A stretch of 10,883 nucleotides of DNA from Methanomassiliicoccales archaeon (GTDB lineage: Archaea; Thermoplasmatota; Thermoplasmata; Methanomassiliicoccales; UBA472). The position numbers and the translations under genes are program-made. Below the pieces are notes generated by a model. It did not search any database. It was not told the DNA's origin and saw only the letters and a list, made by a program, of their open reading frames with translations. Location of the stretch: the NCBI GenBank assembly GCA_013329565.1, contig DUJZ01000053.1, positions 1-10,883 on the forward strand, in the 5' to 3' direction. Below are positions 1 to 7,679 of this stretch, one piece after another. How positions within the stretch are numbered: the stretch's first letter is position 1; every line of letters starts with the position of its first letter.

Positions 1-1421
1 GAGTAGACGAGGACGTACTCCTTCCCGAACTCCCCCTCCCGGACGCGTTCGGAGGGCTGCAGGTGCCCCTTCTTATCAAGTACCCCGGTGAGGAACATCT
101 GCGCCAGCAGATCTATCAGTCCGGAACCGCAGAGCCCTTTGGGGCGGGTCCTCCCGATGGTACTGTACTGTACGCCTCCCTTTAACGAAACCTTCTCGAT
201 CGCCCCGTCCCCGGCGCGCATGCCGTGGCAGACCTCGCCCCCTTCGAAGGCGGGACCGGCTGAAGCGGAGCAGGCCAGGAGCCAGTCCTTGTTGCCGAGC
301 ACGACCTCGCCGTTGGTTCCGACATCGATGAGCAGGCCGATGCCCTCGTTCCTGGCCATGCCGCTGGCCACCACGTCCGCTATGACGTCGCCGCCGACGT
401 AGCTGGCCCGTCCGGGCACCAGGTGCACCGATGCCCGGGGGTTGACGTTCAGACCTATCTCGCTGGCGTTGATGCGCGGCGAGAGATTCGTCACCGGCGT
501 ATATGGCGCGTAACGTATGCACCTGGCATCCAGGCCGAGCAGCATGTGCATCATTGTCGTATTTCCAGCCACGCTGACCGCCATTATCTCCTCGGCGCAG
601 ACCTTCCTGCCCTTGCCGACACAGACCTCGCTCGCATTGTATACCCGGGCCAGCATGTGGTTGATGGTGTCGACTATCATGAGCCGGAGGCGGTCCTGCC
701 CGTTATCCTCTCCGTACATTATGCGGGCCAGCACGTCCTCGCCGTACATCAGCTGGCGGTTGTAGTCGGAAACCTGGGAGATCATCTCTCCGGTGCTCAG
801 GTCGACCAGCTGCAGGGCGACGGTGGTCGTTCCAACGTCCACGGCCGCTCCGAAGTTGCGGGAAACGCAGTTCCAAGGCCGGACGTCCACCAGGATGTTG
901 CCGTCCAGGAACGCCGTCACCGTCCACTCCCCTTCACGGATGGTCCCGGGCAGTTCCCGGAGCAGCGACAGCGGCACGTCCAGTGCGCCAGGTTCGTACC
1001 CCAGCTGTTTGAGCAGGCGCTCCAGGTCGGCGTCGTTGTCCTGAAGGCTCGGAGGACGCAGCTTCGCGTAGACCGCTCTCACCAGAGGGGAGAGCTGCTT
1101 CAGATCGGTGCTCACTTTTCCCCCGACGATCTGCATGGGCTTGAGCTGACTTTCCTCCGGGACGAAGACGATGCAATCGCCCTTGACCTTGGAGAGGCAT
1201 GCCAATCGGTAACCGCTGCCCCATTCCTCATCGGTCATCCTGGGAGTCTTCTCGGAATCGATGTCCCCGTCCACCACCACCCGGCAGCGTCCGCAGACGC
1301 CCTTTCCGGCGCAGGCGCTGTTGACCTCCACTCCTGCGAGTATTGCCGCCTCCAGCAGGCTGGTGCCTGCCGGAACGTCGATGCTGCGGCCTTTGGGATG
1401 GAAGGTCACCTGGGGGCTCAT
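1..1421 (-). CDS. RACo-like ASKHA ferredoxin, reductive activator of corrinoid protein (3' end outside window)
   Basis: I translated the minus strand from the ATG at 1421; the frame stays open for 473 codons to the window edge, so the C-terminus is missing. Residues 1-90 form a plant-type [2Fe-2S] ferredoxin domain with Cys37, Cys43, Cys46 and Cys75 (C-x5-C-x2-C spacing). After a linker and middle domain, an ASKHA ATPase-like domain starts near 190: a DVGTTT phosphate-binding motif at 195-200, VAGNTTMMH at 284-292, a second phosphate motif DVGTNGE at 366-372, and SAGPAFEGG at 387-395. Known members of this family (RACo; domain formerly DUF4445) use ATP and an Fe-S centre to reduce inactive cob(II)amide on methyltransferase corrinoid proteins to Co(I). 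No methyltransferase or corrinoid gene is visible here, so the partner is unknown. Archaeal RamA does a similar job but carries C-terminal [4Fe-4S] clusters; this N-terminal [2Fe-2S] layout is the RACo type. The start is supported by a TATA-like box 26 nt upstream. Confidence 0.88.
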   Translation of the reverse strand, partial: MSPQVTFHPKGRSIDVPAGTSLLEAAILAGVEVNSACAGKGVCGRCRVVVDGDIDSEKTPRMTDEEWGSGYRLACLSKVKGDCIVFVPEESQLKPMQIVGGKVSTDLKQLSPLVRAVYAKLRPPSLQDNDADLERLLKQLGYEPGALDVPLSLLRELPGTIREGEWTVTAFLDGNILVDVRPWNCVSRNFGAAVDVGTTTVALQLVDLSTGEMISQVSDYNRQLMYGEDVLARIMYGEDNGQDRLRLMIVDTINHMLARVYNASEVCVGKGRKVCAEEIMAVSVAGNTTMMHMLLGLDARCIRYAPYTPVTNLSPRINASEIGLNVNPRASVHLVPGRASYVGGDVIADVVASGMARNEGIGLLIDVGTNGEVVLGNKDWLLACSASAGPAFEGGEVCHGMRAGDGAIEKVSLKGGVQYSTIGRTRPKGLCGSGLIDLLAQMFLTGVLDKKGHLQPSERVREGEFGKEYVLVY

Positions 1422-1443
1422 CCCAAGCGAATCCCTTCCTGCG

Positions 1444-1451
1444 TTAATAAA
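1444..1451 (-). promoter_or_regulatory. TATA-like box of the RACo-like gene
   Basis: On the minus strand this reads TTTATTAA. Its centre (1447.5) is 26.5 nt from the A of the ATG at 1421, the distance expected between an archaeal TATA box and the transcription start. The mRNA would therefore begin at or next to the start codon (leaderless). No Shine-Dalgarno is convincing in front of the ATG, which fits. Confidence 0.5.
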
Positions 1452-1502
1452 TGCTCTCGAGGGCCACGCATGAAAATGATTTAGGGAAAGACGACGCTCC
1501 CG

Positions 1503-2414
1503 ATGCGCATGGAGCACGGGCATCACCACCATGGCGGGTCGACCAGGATGCTCATGTACGCCCTGGCCATAACCGCCTCCTTCGCCCTGGTGGAGGTGGT
1601 GGGCGGCATCCTCAGCGGCAGCCTGGCCTTGCTGAGCGACGCCGGACACATGTTCACCGACGTGCTTGCGCTCGGCCTCAGCCTGGGAGCGGCGCTCATC
1701 GCCAACCGAGCCGCAACTGAAAGGCATACCTTCGGATTGCTGCGGGTGGAGATACTAGTGGCCTTCATCAACGGCATCGCCCTGGTCGGCATCTCGCTGC
1801 TGGTCGTGTACGAAGCCATAATGCGATTCTACGATCCGGTGGAGATCGACACCGGGGTCATGCTATTGGTGGCACTTATTGGTCTGGGAGCCAATCTGAT
1901 CGGGATGGTCCTGCTGGAGCCCGGCTCGAAGGATAACCTGAACGTTCGGGGGGCTTTCCTGCACATGATGGGCGATCTGCTCTCCTCCATCGGGGTGATC
2001 GTGGCCGCCCTGATCATACACTTCTTCTCCTGGTATGCTGCAGACCCGGTCATCAGCATCGGAATTGCGATGGTGATCATGCTTGGAGCCTACCGCCTGA
2101 TATCGCAATCCGTGTCGATCATGATGGAGGCGGTGCCTTCGCACATCGATGTGAAGGAGGTGGAGGAGACCATCAAAGCGGTGGACGGGGTCGTCGGGGT
2201 GCATGATCTGCACGTTTGGACCCTGACCTCTGGGATCTACTCGCTCAGCGGGCACGTGGTGGTGCAGGACCAGCAGGTGAGCTCCTGCTCGCGGGTGCTC
2301 AGGGAGATAGAGGAGGTGTTGGACCGCCGCTTCAGCATCGTACACACCACCATCCAGGTGGAGACCGATATCTGCCCGCTTGACAAGTATGATGTACACC
2401 GTGGAGCGCAATAG
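1503..2414 (+). CDS. Cation diffusion facilitator (CDF) family metal efflux transporter, zinc-type
   Basis: This 303-residue protein is a typical full-length CDF exporter, which swaps cytoplasmic divalent metal for protons across the membrane. The N-terminus has a His cluster (HGHHHH, 5-10). Six hydrophobic segments lie at about 16-38, 45-66, 82-104, 118-138, 152-172 and 178-200. The transport site is visible as H49-x3-D53 in TM2 (within SDAGHMFTD) and H154-x3-D158 in TM5 (within HMMGD); this paired HxxxD pattern belongs to Zn/Co/Cd exporters rather than Mn or Fe ones. Residues 205-290 form the cytoplasmic C-terminal domain with HDLHVWTLTSG at 234-244, as in CzcD and ZitB. The gene is divergent from the RACo-like gene, with 81 bp between the starts. 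A second ATG at 1509 (M3) is a possible alternative start; only a weak TATA-like stretch precedes it (near 1473-1483). No metal regulator lies next to it, so the exact metal is open. Confidence 0.93.
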   Translation: MRMEHGHHHHGGSTRMLMYALAITASFALVEVVGGILSGSLALLSDAGHMFTDVLALGLSLGAALIANRAATERHTFGLLRVEILVAFINGIALVGISLLVVYEAIMRFYDPVEIDTGVMLLVALIGLGANLIGMVLLEPGSKDNLNVRGAFLHMMGDLLSSIGVIVAALIIHFFSWYAADPVISIGIAMVIMLGAYRLISQSVSIMMEAVPSHIDVKEVEETIKAVDGVVGVHDLHVWTLTSGIYSLSGHVVVQDQQVSSCSRVLREIEEVLDRRFSIVHTTIQVETDICPLDKYDVHRGAQ

Positions 2415-2519
2415 CTACTATCGGCAGGATGCGAGAAGGCGTGCGAACCCATTTGAAAAGAAATATTACATGAATAGCTATTTCCGATAATTCTGATACA
2501 TATAGTCCTTAGGTTTAGA

Positions 2520-2527
2520 TTATATCA
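2520..2527 (+). promoter_or_regulatory. TATA box of phoU, probably leaderless
   Basis: TTATATCA lies in an AT-rich stretch of the 134-bp gap after the CDF gene. Its centre (2523.5) is 25.5 nt before the phoU ATG, so transcription should start at the start codon. The same gap holds a perfect 10-bp palindrome, AATAGCTATT (2473-2482), about 42 bp further upstream, which could be an operator but is short enough to be chance. Confidence 0.6.
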
Positions 2528-2548
2528 TATTCCTCAATCTACTCCAAC

Positions 2549-3574
2549 ATGGAGACCCGAAAGATACAGGTCACCGGTAAATCAACTTACGTCGTTTCTT
2601 TGCCGAAGAAATGGGTTAACAAGGTCAATATCAAGAACGGGGACAGCGTGGTGCTTTTTCCTTTACCTGACAACACCCTTCTCATCAACCCCCACATTGG
2701 CGAGAAGGAGCGGCCGCAGACCAAGATGGTCATAATGCTGAACACGGATGACATGGATGAGATGCTGCGACGTTTCGTAGGCGCCTATCTTGCCGGTTAC
2801 TCCGTGATCGAGTTCCGATCTCAAAAGGACATACCCATGGCCGTACGCCAACGGGTGAGGCGTATTTCTCAGTACATGATCGGCCCGCAGATCATCGATG
2901 AAAACCCAACATCCATCTCGTTCAAGGACATGCTGGACGCCAGCGATTTTTCCATGAGCAAGGCGGTGAAGCGCATGCAGCTTATCACCCTGGACATGCT
3001 CAAAGAATCAATGAAAACATTGAAGGACGGTAAGGGGCGCGGAGAGGACATGAACTTTCGTGATGATGAGGTGGATAAACTGTACTGGATGATCACGAAA
3101 CAGTATAACCGAATTCTGAGGGATGCCTTGTTCGCTGACAAACTGAACATGACCTCTCAAGAAGCCATGAGCTATCATCTCATAGCCCGATCGGTCGAGC
3201 GCATGGCTGACCATGCCCTCAAAATTAACAATAACGTCCAGGCATTGAACGGGGGCGTCGCGATCGCGAAGAACCTGGAGGAAATGGTCCAACGCATCGG
3301 TATTCTTAGCGACGAGGTTCTGAACTCGTTCTTCCGTGGGCGTTACGATCAGTCGTACGACCTGGTCTCAAAGGCTCAAGTTATCGTAGGGGATCTGGAA
3401 AAGATGAAGCGCGATCTATTGACGGAGGGCAAGGAGCCTAGGACCGTTGTTCCGCTGGCTTACATAATTGACAGCCTGGAACGCATAGCGTCATATGCTG
3501 AGGACATTGCGGAGATAAGTATCAATCATCACTTCGTCCATGAACACGACCAATCCCTGATCCAAAGCCCCTGA
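2549..3574 (+). CDS. phoU: AbrB-PhoU phosphate uptake regulator
   Basis: The protein has 341 residues and two parts. Residues 1-48 look like a SpoVT/AbrB swapped-hairpin DNA-binding domain (TGKSTYVVSLPKKWV at 9-23, then NGDSVVLFPL). The rest is a PhoU-type helical region with two repeats at about 135-230 and 240-325. Acidic metal-binding-type motifs are seen at DDEVD (172-176), ARSVERMADHALKI (213-226) and DSLERIASYAEDIAEI (308-323). The C-terminus is His-rich (NHHFVHEHD). In bacteria PhoU lacks the AbrB part and restrains the Pst transporter and the PhoR kinase. The fused form is common in archaea and suggests direct DNA binding; that role is inferred from the domain. The gene is followed by pstB on the same strand, 65 bp from the favoured pstB ATG. 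The start is supported by the AbrB domain beginning right at Met1 and by the TATA box 26 nt upstream. Confidence 0.92.
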   Translation: METRKIQVTGKSTYVVSLPKKWVNKVNIKNGDSVVLFPLPDNTLLINPHIGEKERPQTKMVIMLNTDDMDEMLRRFVGAYLAGYSVIEFRSQKDIPMAVRQRVRRISQYMIGPQIIDENPTSISFKDMLDASDFSMSKAVKRMQLITLDMLKESMKTLKDGKGRGEDMNFRDDEVDKLYWMITKQYNRILRDALFADKLNMTSQEAMSYHLIARSVERMADHALKINNNVQALNGGVAIAKNLEEMVQRIGILSDEVLNSFFRGRYDQSYDLVSKAQVIVGDLEKMKRDLLTEGKEPRTVVPLAYIIDSLERIASYAEDIAEISINHHFVHEHDQSLIQSP

Positions 3575-3609
3575 AGGGCAGACTTGCTGATCAGGCCCGA
3601 ATTTGTGAC

Positions 3610-3619
3610 CGTTCGAACG
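3610..3619 (+). repeat. Perfect 10-bp palindrome in the phoU-pstB gap
   Basis: CGTTCGAACG reads the same on both strands and sits between phoU and pstB, 21 bp before the favoured pstB ATG. A related core, GTTCGAA, occurs in the leader of pstCA (7649-7655, minus strand). It may be a regulator site or an RNA hairpin, but it is short and could be chance. Confidence 0.25.
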
Positions 3620-3639
3620 ATATTGTGTGTGAATGGACC

Positions 3640-4404
3640 ATGACCTCGTCTGATGTGAAGATAAGCGTTGAAGGGATCGATCTTTGGTATGGTGCACAAA
3701 AAACGCTCCACAATATTCACATGGCGTTTCATGAGCATCAGGTGACGGCCCTCATAGGTCCTTCTGGATGCGGCAAGTCCACCTTGTTGAGGTGCCTTAA
3801 TCGTACGAACGACCTGATACCCGATTGCAGAATCGAAGGACGGATCAGGCTGGATAACGAAGACGTCCTGTTAAAAAAAACAGATGTGCTTGCACTTCGT
3901 AGGAAGGTGGGCATGGTCTTTCAAAAGCCGAATCCCTTTCCCTTTTCGATATTCGACAATATAGCGTACGGCCCTCGGATGGCCGGGGTGAAGAACCGCC
4001 GGATCCTTGAAAATCTGGTCATCACCTCATTGAAGAATGCCGCCCTTTACGATGAGCTGAAGGACCGCATGGATGACCTGGCCGTTGACATCTCAGGCGG
4101 ACAGCAGCAGAGGTTGTGCATAGCCAGGGCGATGGCGATGGGGCCGGAAGTGCTCCTGATGGACGAGCCGTGCTCGGCATTGGACCCGATCGCCACGAGC
4201 AAGATCGAAGAGCTCGTCAAGGACCTTAAAAAAGAGTTCACGGTGATCATAGTTACGCATAACTTGCAGCAGGCGCTGCGGATTAGCGACCGTACCGGGT
4301 TCATGTATCTTGGGCGATTGGAGGAACATGGGGAGACCCCAATTCTTTTCACCGCTCCCGAAAAGCTGAGTACGTACAACTATGTGAACGGCAAGTTCGG
4401 TTGA
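3640..4404 (+). CDS. pstB: Phosphate ABC transporter ATP-binding protein PstB
   Basis: From the ATG at 3640 the protein has 254 residues, close to the usual PstB length (E. coli 257). All ABC ATPase motifs are present: Walker A GPSGCGKST (40-48), Q-loop VFQKPNPFP (93-101, with the KPNPFP typical of PstB), signature ISGGQQQR (151-158), Walker B VLLMDEP (171-177) and switch histidine His207 in THN. It should dimerise under the fused PstCA permease and drive phosphate import with ATP. A GTG at 3625 would add five residues; I prefer the ATG because PstB proteins normally start just before this first strand and no ribosome site supports the GTG. No clear TATA box or Shine-Dalgarno precedes it, so cotranscription with phoU is likely. 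It converges with pstCA, leaving only 29 bp between the stop codons. An A8 run at 3873-3880 is in frame and does not disrupt the gene. Confidence 0.96.
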   Translation: MTSSDVKISVEGIDLWYGAQKTLHNIHMAFHEHQVTALIGPSGCGKSTLLRCLNRTNDLIPDCRIEGRIRLDNEDVLLKKTDVLALRRKVGMVFQKPNPFPFSIFDNIAYGPRMAGVKNRRILENLVITSLKNAALYDELKDRMDDLAVDISGGQQQRLCIARAMAMGPEVLLMDEPCSALDPIATSKIEELVKDLKKEFTVIIVTHNLQQALRISDRTGFMYLGRLEEHGETPILFTAPEKLSTYNYVNGKFG

Positions 4405-4433
4405 CGAACATCTTGACAAGGATATTCCTCCGG

Positions 4434-7400
4434 TCAGTTAGAGGACATCTTAATGGATAATCGGCCTATCATCTTCGCAGTGATGTTCAGTATGACCACG
4501 ATGATTATCAGCACGAACGCCACCGCGTACAGCTTCTCCCCATACGCAGGTATCTTACTGACCAGGTCGTAGTACTGATAGATCATGTTCGGCATGGAAG
4601 CCGCTGGAGATAATATGGAGGAGGGCGTGATTATCAGATATCCGGCGGTGAGCAGCACGGCCGCGGTCTCTCCTATGGCCCTTCCGATCGCGATGATGAC
4701 CCCGCTGATCACACCCGATATGGAAGATGGAAGGACGACTGACCGGACCATCGCCCATTTTGTTGCCCCCAGTGCCTGGGAGGCCTCACGATATGTGTGG
4801 GGAACGGTCCTGAGCGATTCCACCGAGCTGACGAATATCAAAGGTAGCATCATGCAGGCTAAAGTCAGACCTCCGGAGATCATGGAAAATCCGAAATCCA
4901 ATATGAAAATGAACAGCATGAATCCGAATATGCCAAAAATTATCGAGGGCGTGCTGGCCAATGTGCTGGAAGCCAGCATCGATCCCTTGACCAAAAGGCC
5001 GTTCGGCCGGGCGTACTCGTTGACATAGATGGCCGACATGACGGACATCGGTACAGCGAACGCCAAGGCTATGATGACCATGCCGACCGACCCCGCCAAC
5101 GCGTTCAGGAAACCTCCCCCAGCATTTCTTCCGCTCTCGGGAAGAAGCAGATAGTCCAAGGTGATGGAGGTTCCTCCGCGCATTATTATGTCACCTATGA
5201 TATAGGCCAGGAAAGTCATCACCAGGATGACGGTCATAAGCGTTCCCAGTGTTGCCGCCCTGTCCCAGGTCCTGGCGCGGTTGGTTGGTGTGAACTCCAC
5301 CTCCCATCGATTTTTTGATGGCCCCGTTCCCCTCAGGTCCAAAGACGATAGGAGCGAACACATCTTCAGCTTAATTCCCCTGGAGCATGCCCGCCTGGAC
5401 CTTTTCCTCCTCGTTCCATTCGATAGATAGGAGAGCATTATGTTCAGGATAAGGACGAGGGCGAACAGGAGGAGGGCGACCGAGAACAGACCGTGACGGG
5501 ATTGCGGGTCGCCATAGCTCGAAGCAAACGAGGAGGCGATCACACTTGTCATCGTGCCAACCGAATCGAAGATGGACCCCGGTATCCTTGAGGATGACCC
5601 CATGATCATCAGTACGGCCATGGTCTCGCCTATTGCCCTTCCCATGCCGAGCACTATCGCGGCGAATATTCCAGACCTGGCATGCTTCAATACGACCTTC
5701 CGAGATGTCTGCCACCTCGATGCTCCGACCGCGTAGGACGCTTCTTTGATGTCATACGGGACCGCCGCTATCGAATCGTATGATAATGACAGGATTATTG
5801 GAAGAATCATTATCCCCAGTACTATCGAGGCCGTCATAATGGAGTTGGTTCCGTCGCTGTTCAGGTATAGGAAGGGAAGGAACGAGCCGAGCGTGGATGA
5901 CAAGACAGGGTACATGTGCTCGGACAGGAGCGGGCCGAAAGTAAGCCCCCCCCACAGACCATAGATAACTGACGGGATCCCCGCCAATACCTCCATCATG
6001 GATTTTATCGCCCCCCTCAACTTCCTAGGGCATTGTTCAGCCAGAAACAGGGAGCTGCCGAGGGCCAGGGGTACTGCGATCAGCAACGCGATAACGGTCG
6101 TTAGGGCGGTCCCCAGAATGAAAGCGAGCATCCCATAATGGCTCTCCGTGCCGGGAATGATGATCTGGATACCGATAAGGCCGTTTCCAGAATACGTCCT
6201 TTCTGTAACATAGGCGATCTCGATGCTGGTGGTGGTCCCGTTGAGATACAGCACCGTTTCGTTTGATAGGTCGATCAGATGAGAACCGTTTATGAGATAG
6301 GGGGTCACTCCATCGGGTAGCTCGACCGCCTTGATCAGAACGTACGGCGTGCCGGAGGATACGACCTGATAGGAACGTTTTACCGTCGAATCCGGTACCA
6401 CAGGTATGACGAGATCGTCATGCCCCTGCAGTATTTTCGTATACGTGAAATCGAACTCGAACCTGTAATTATCAAGAGCGTCTCCATCCACCATCGCTTG
6501 GACGATGATCTCGTGAGAACCCTGCACCTGAACCAGATAACCAGGTAGAAGCAGGAAGCTCAGATTGTCGCCTGGCATCAAGGTGACAGTAGCTGACATC
6601 GTCGAATAGTTCCACAGGGCGAGGTTGAGCGAAGGATGGAAACGGGAGGGATCGGCTTGGACCACCAAGGACACATCGACCTCTGATCTTCCGTTATTCT
6701 CCAAAGTGATCATCTGGTTGAACGAGTTGGATTGAACGTTGGAGATCGACCTGTGATCGAAGTCCCTGCTGAAATCGACTGCGGTGTCGGAGTCGACATG
6801 TAAATTGATCGTTCTCGACTCTGTGTTTCCACCGGTGTCCTCGGCGTCGATGAAGATGAAGTGATCACCAAGGTTTGACGGAACGACGTTAAGAACGAGG
6901 CTGACCGCCTCGCCCTGGACGAGTGAGATTATTGAACTGTTCGGAGTAACGATCAGCGTATCGTCCGAACTTGTGACCACTATCGATATGGTGTTCGATG
7001 TTGCCCCGGTATTGACGATCTGAATCGAGGTGGTCCTCGTATCGTTCAACACTGAATGGATGTCGGAATCGTTTTCGGCGAGAGAGAAGGAGAAGGGCAG
7101 AAGGGTCGTGTTCAGATAAGTGATCTCCACGATGTCGGGGTTGTGTTCAGGGAACCATTCGGTAGTGGTCAACATCTCCACAGGATCGTTTTCGATGAAT
7201 CCGTTCAACCCTTCGCTTCCGATCAGCAGGATGATGACCACCACGATGGCGATCATGCTTATCGTGGATCCCTTCAGGATTGTTTTAATTGGGCGCTCAC
7301 CGAAGAGCAGGATAGATAGAACGAGCGCCTCCAGGACCAACCCGCCGATTATCGAGATGACGATCGCGTTGATGGGTGGTGAGGCCCAGTTGAAGAATGA

Positions 7401-7640
7401 TGAGGGGTAGAGAAGTACCCCGATAATGAATACCAAGAAGAACTGCAGCTGCCAGATGAAATAGAACCATTTCACGGGCTTTTTGACAAGCCCGAGCAGC
7501 CCTATCTCACTGAACATCACCAGCATCGGCAAGAAAGGCTGGGACGAAAGGTCGGCGGAGAACGATAGAAGCAACAGGAACGAGAGGACCTGCAGGGAGA
7601 GCAGGTAAACGATGCGCCTGTCGATGGTGAGTTTTCTCAT
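4434..7640 (-). CDS. pstCA: Fused phosphate ABC transporter permease PstC-PstA with large extracellular domain
   Basis: This single 1068-residue frame contains both permeases. Hydrophobic segments at about 10-29, 36-52, 58-78 and 89-113 are extra to PstC. A fifth at 124-142 would be PstC TM1, followed by an extracellular region of about 355 residues (145-500). The PstC transmembrane core is 503-740, with the EAA loop EASYAVGASRW (633-643) and GRAIGETMAV (667-676). A basic linker (RRKRSRR, 744-750) should be cytoplasmic. PstA follows at 795-1060, with EASQALGATKW (952-962) and GRAIGETAAV (986-995). The extracellular part has at least two Ig-like beta-sandwich patterns (about 204-283 and 308-400) and eight N-x-S/T sequons, at Asn177, 199, 234, 344, 359, 451, 460 and 467. 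The protein forms the phosphate channel with PstB. PstC and PstA are usually separate proteins of about 300 residues each. The first in-frame ATG after a stop is 7640; it overlaps the stop of a short leader ORF. Confidence 0.93.
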   Translation of the reverse strand: MRKLTIDRRIVYLLSLQVLSFLLLLSFSADLSSQPFLPMLVMFSEIGLLGLVKKPVKWFYFIWQLQFFLVFIIGVLLYPSSFFNWASPPINAIVISIIGGLVLEALVLSILLFGERPIKTILKGSTISMIAIVVVIILLIGSEGLNGFIENDPVEMLTTTEWFPEHNPDIVEITYLNTTLLPFSFSLAENDSDIHSVLNDTRTTSIQIVNTGATSNTISIVVTSSDDTLIVTPNSSIISLVQGEAVSLVLNVVPSNLGDHFIFIDAEDTGGNTESRTINLHVDSDTAVDFSRDFDHRSISNVQSNSFNQMITLENNGRSEVDVSLVVQADPSRFHPSLNLALWNYSTMSATVTLMPGDNLSFLLLPGYLVQVQGSHEIIVQAMVDGDALDNYRFEFDFTYTKILQGHDDLVIPVVPDSTVKRSYQVVSSGTPYVLIKAVELPDGVTPYLINGSHLIDLSNETVLYLNGTTTSIEIAYVTERTYSGNGLIGIQIIIPGTESHYGMLAFILGTALTTVIALLIAVPLALGSSLFLAEQCPRKLRGAIKSMMEVLAGIPSVIYGLWGGLTFGPLLSEHMYPVLSSTLGSFLPFLYLNSDGTNSIMTASIVLGIMILPIILSLSYDSIAAVPYDIKEASYAVGASRWQTSRKVVLKHARSGIFAAIVLGMGRAIGETMAVLMIMGSSSRIPGSIFDSVGTMTSVIASSFASSYGDPQSRHGLFSVALLLFALVLILNIMLSYLSNGTRRKRSRRACSRGIKLKMCSLLSSLDLRGTGPSKNRWEVEFTPTNRARTWDRAATLGTLMTVILVMTFLAYIIGDIIMRGGTSITLDYLLLPESGRNAGGGFLNALAGSVGMVIIALAFAVPMSVMSAIYVNEYARPNGLLVKGSMLASSTLASTPSIIFGIFGFMLFIFILDFGFSMISGGLTLACMMLPLIFVSSVESLRTVPHTYREASQALGATKWAMVRSVVLPSSISGVISGVIIAIGRAIGETAAVLLTAGYLIITPSSILSPAASMPNMIYQYYDLVSKIPAYGEKLYAVAFVLIIIVVILNITAKMIGRLSIKMSSN

Positions 7641-7657
7641 TGCCTGACTTCGAACAT
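7637..7657 (-). CDS. Six-codon leader ORF overlapping the pstCA start
   Basis: ATG at 7657 encodes MFEVRQ and stops at TGA 7639-7637; its last bases share ATGA with the pstCA start at 7640. The TATA box centred at 7683.5 is 26.5 nt upstream of this ATG, so the mRNA should start exactly on it. pstCA itself has no Shine-Dalgarno, so translation may reach it by coupling from this mini-ORF. No peptide function is claimed; chance is possible for so short an ORF. Confidence 0.35.
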   Translation of the reverse strand: MFEVRQ

Positions 7658-7679
7658 CAGGACTTTAGTTAATGACTGC

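Noticed and set aside
76..522. Arg-rich 148-codon minus frame
   Set aside because: It is a different frame of the same strand as the RACo-like gene, low in complexity and without any recognisable domain.
423..1484. Open frame of 353 codons on the plus strand
   Set aside because: It lies opposite the RACo-like gene, whose minus-strand translation shows clear ferredoxin and ASKHA motifs; the plus frame gives a His/Arg-rich, motif-free sequence typical of a high-GC shadow.
2412..2455. TAG stop of the CDF gene as a pyrrolysine codon with readthrough to TGA 2453-2455
   Set aside because: The CDF protein is already full length, and the 13-codon extension matches nothing. No Pyl machinery is visible.
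3868..3883. CTGTT-A6-AACAG with an A8 run inside pstB, as a possible frameshift or terminator site
   Set aside because: The frame is intact through it with all PstB motifs before and after; on the coding strand it is A-rich rather than T-rich, so no termination is expected.
4405..4433. Bidirectional terminator between pstB and pstCA
   Set aside because: The 29-bp gap has neither a T-run on either strand nor a clear hairpin.
5311..5316. A6 run (minus strand) at the PstC-PstA junction as evidence that the fusion is a sequencing error
   Set aside because: The frame continues unbroken from PstC through the linker to PstA, and no stop or good start lies at the run in the same frame. An error would have to hide a stop, which the topology-consistent linker does not suggest.
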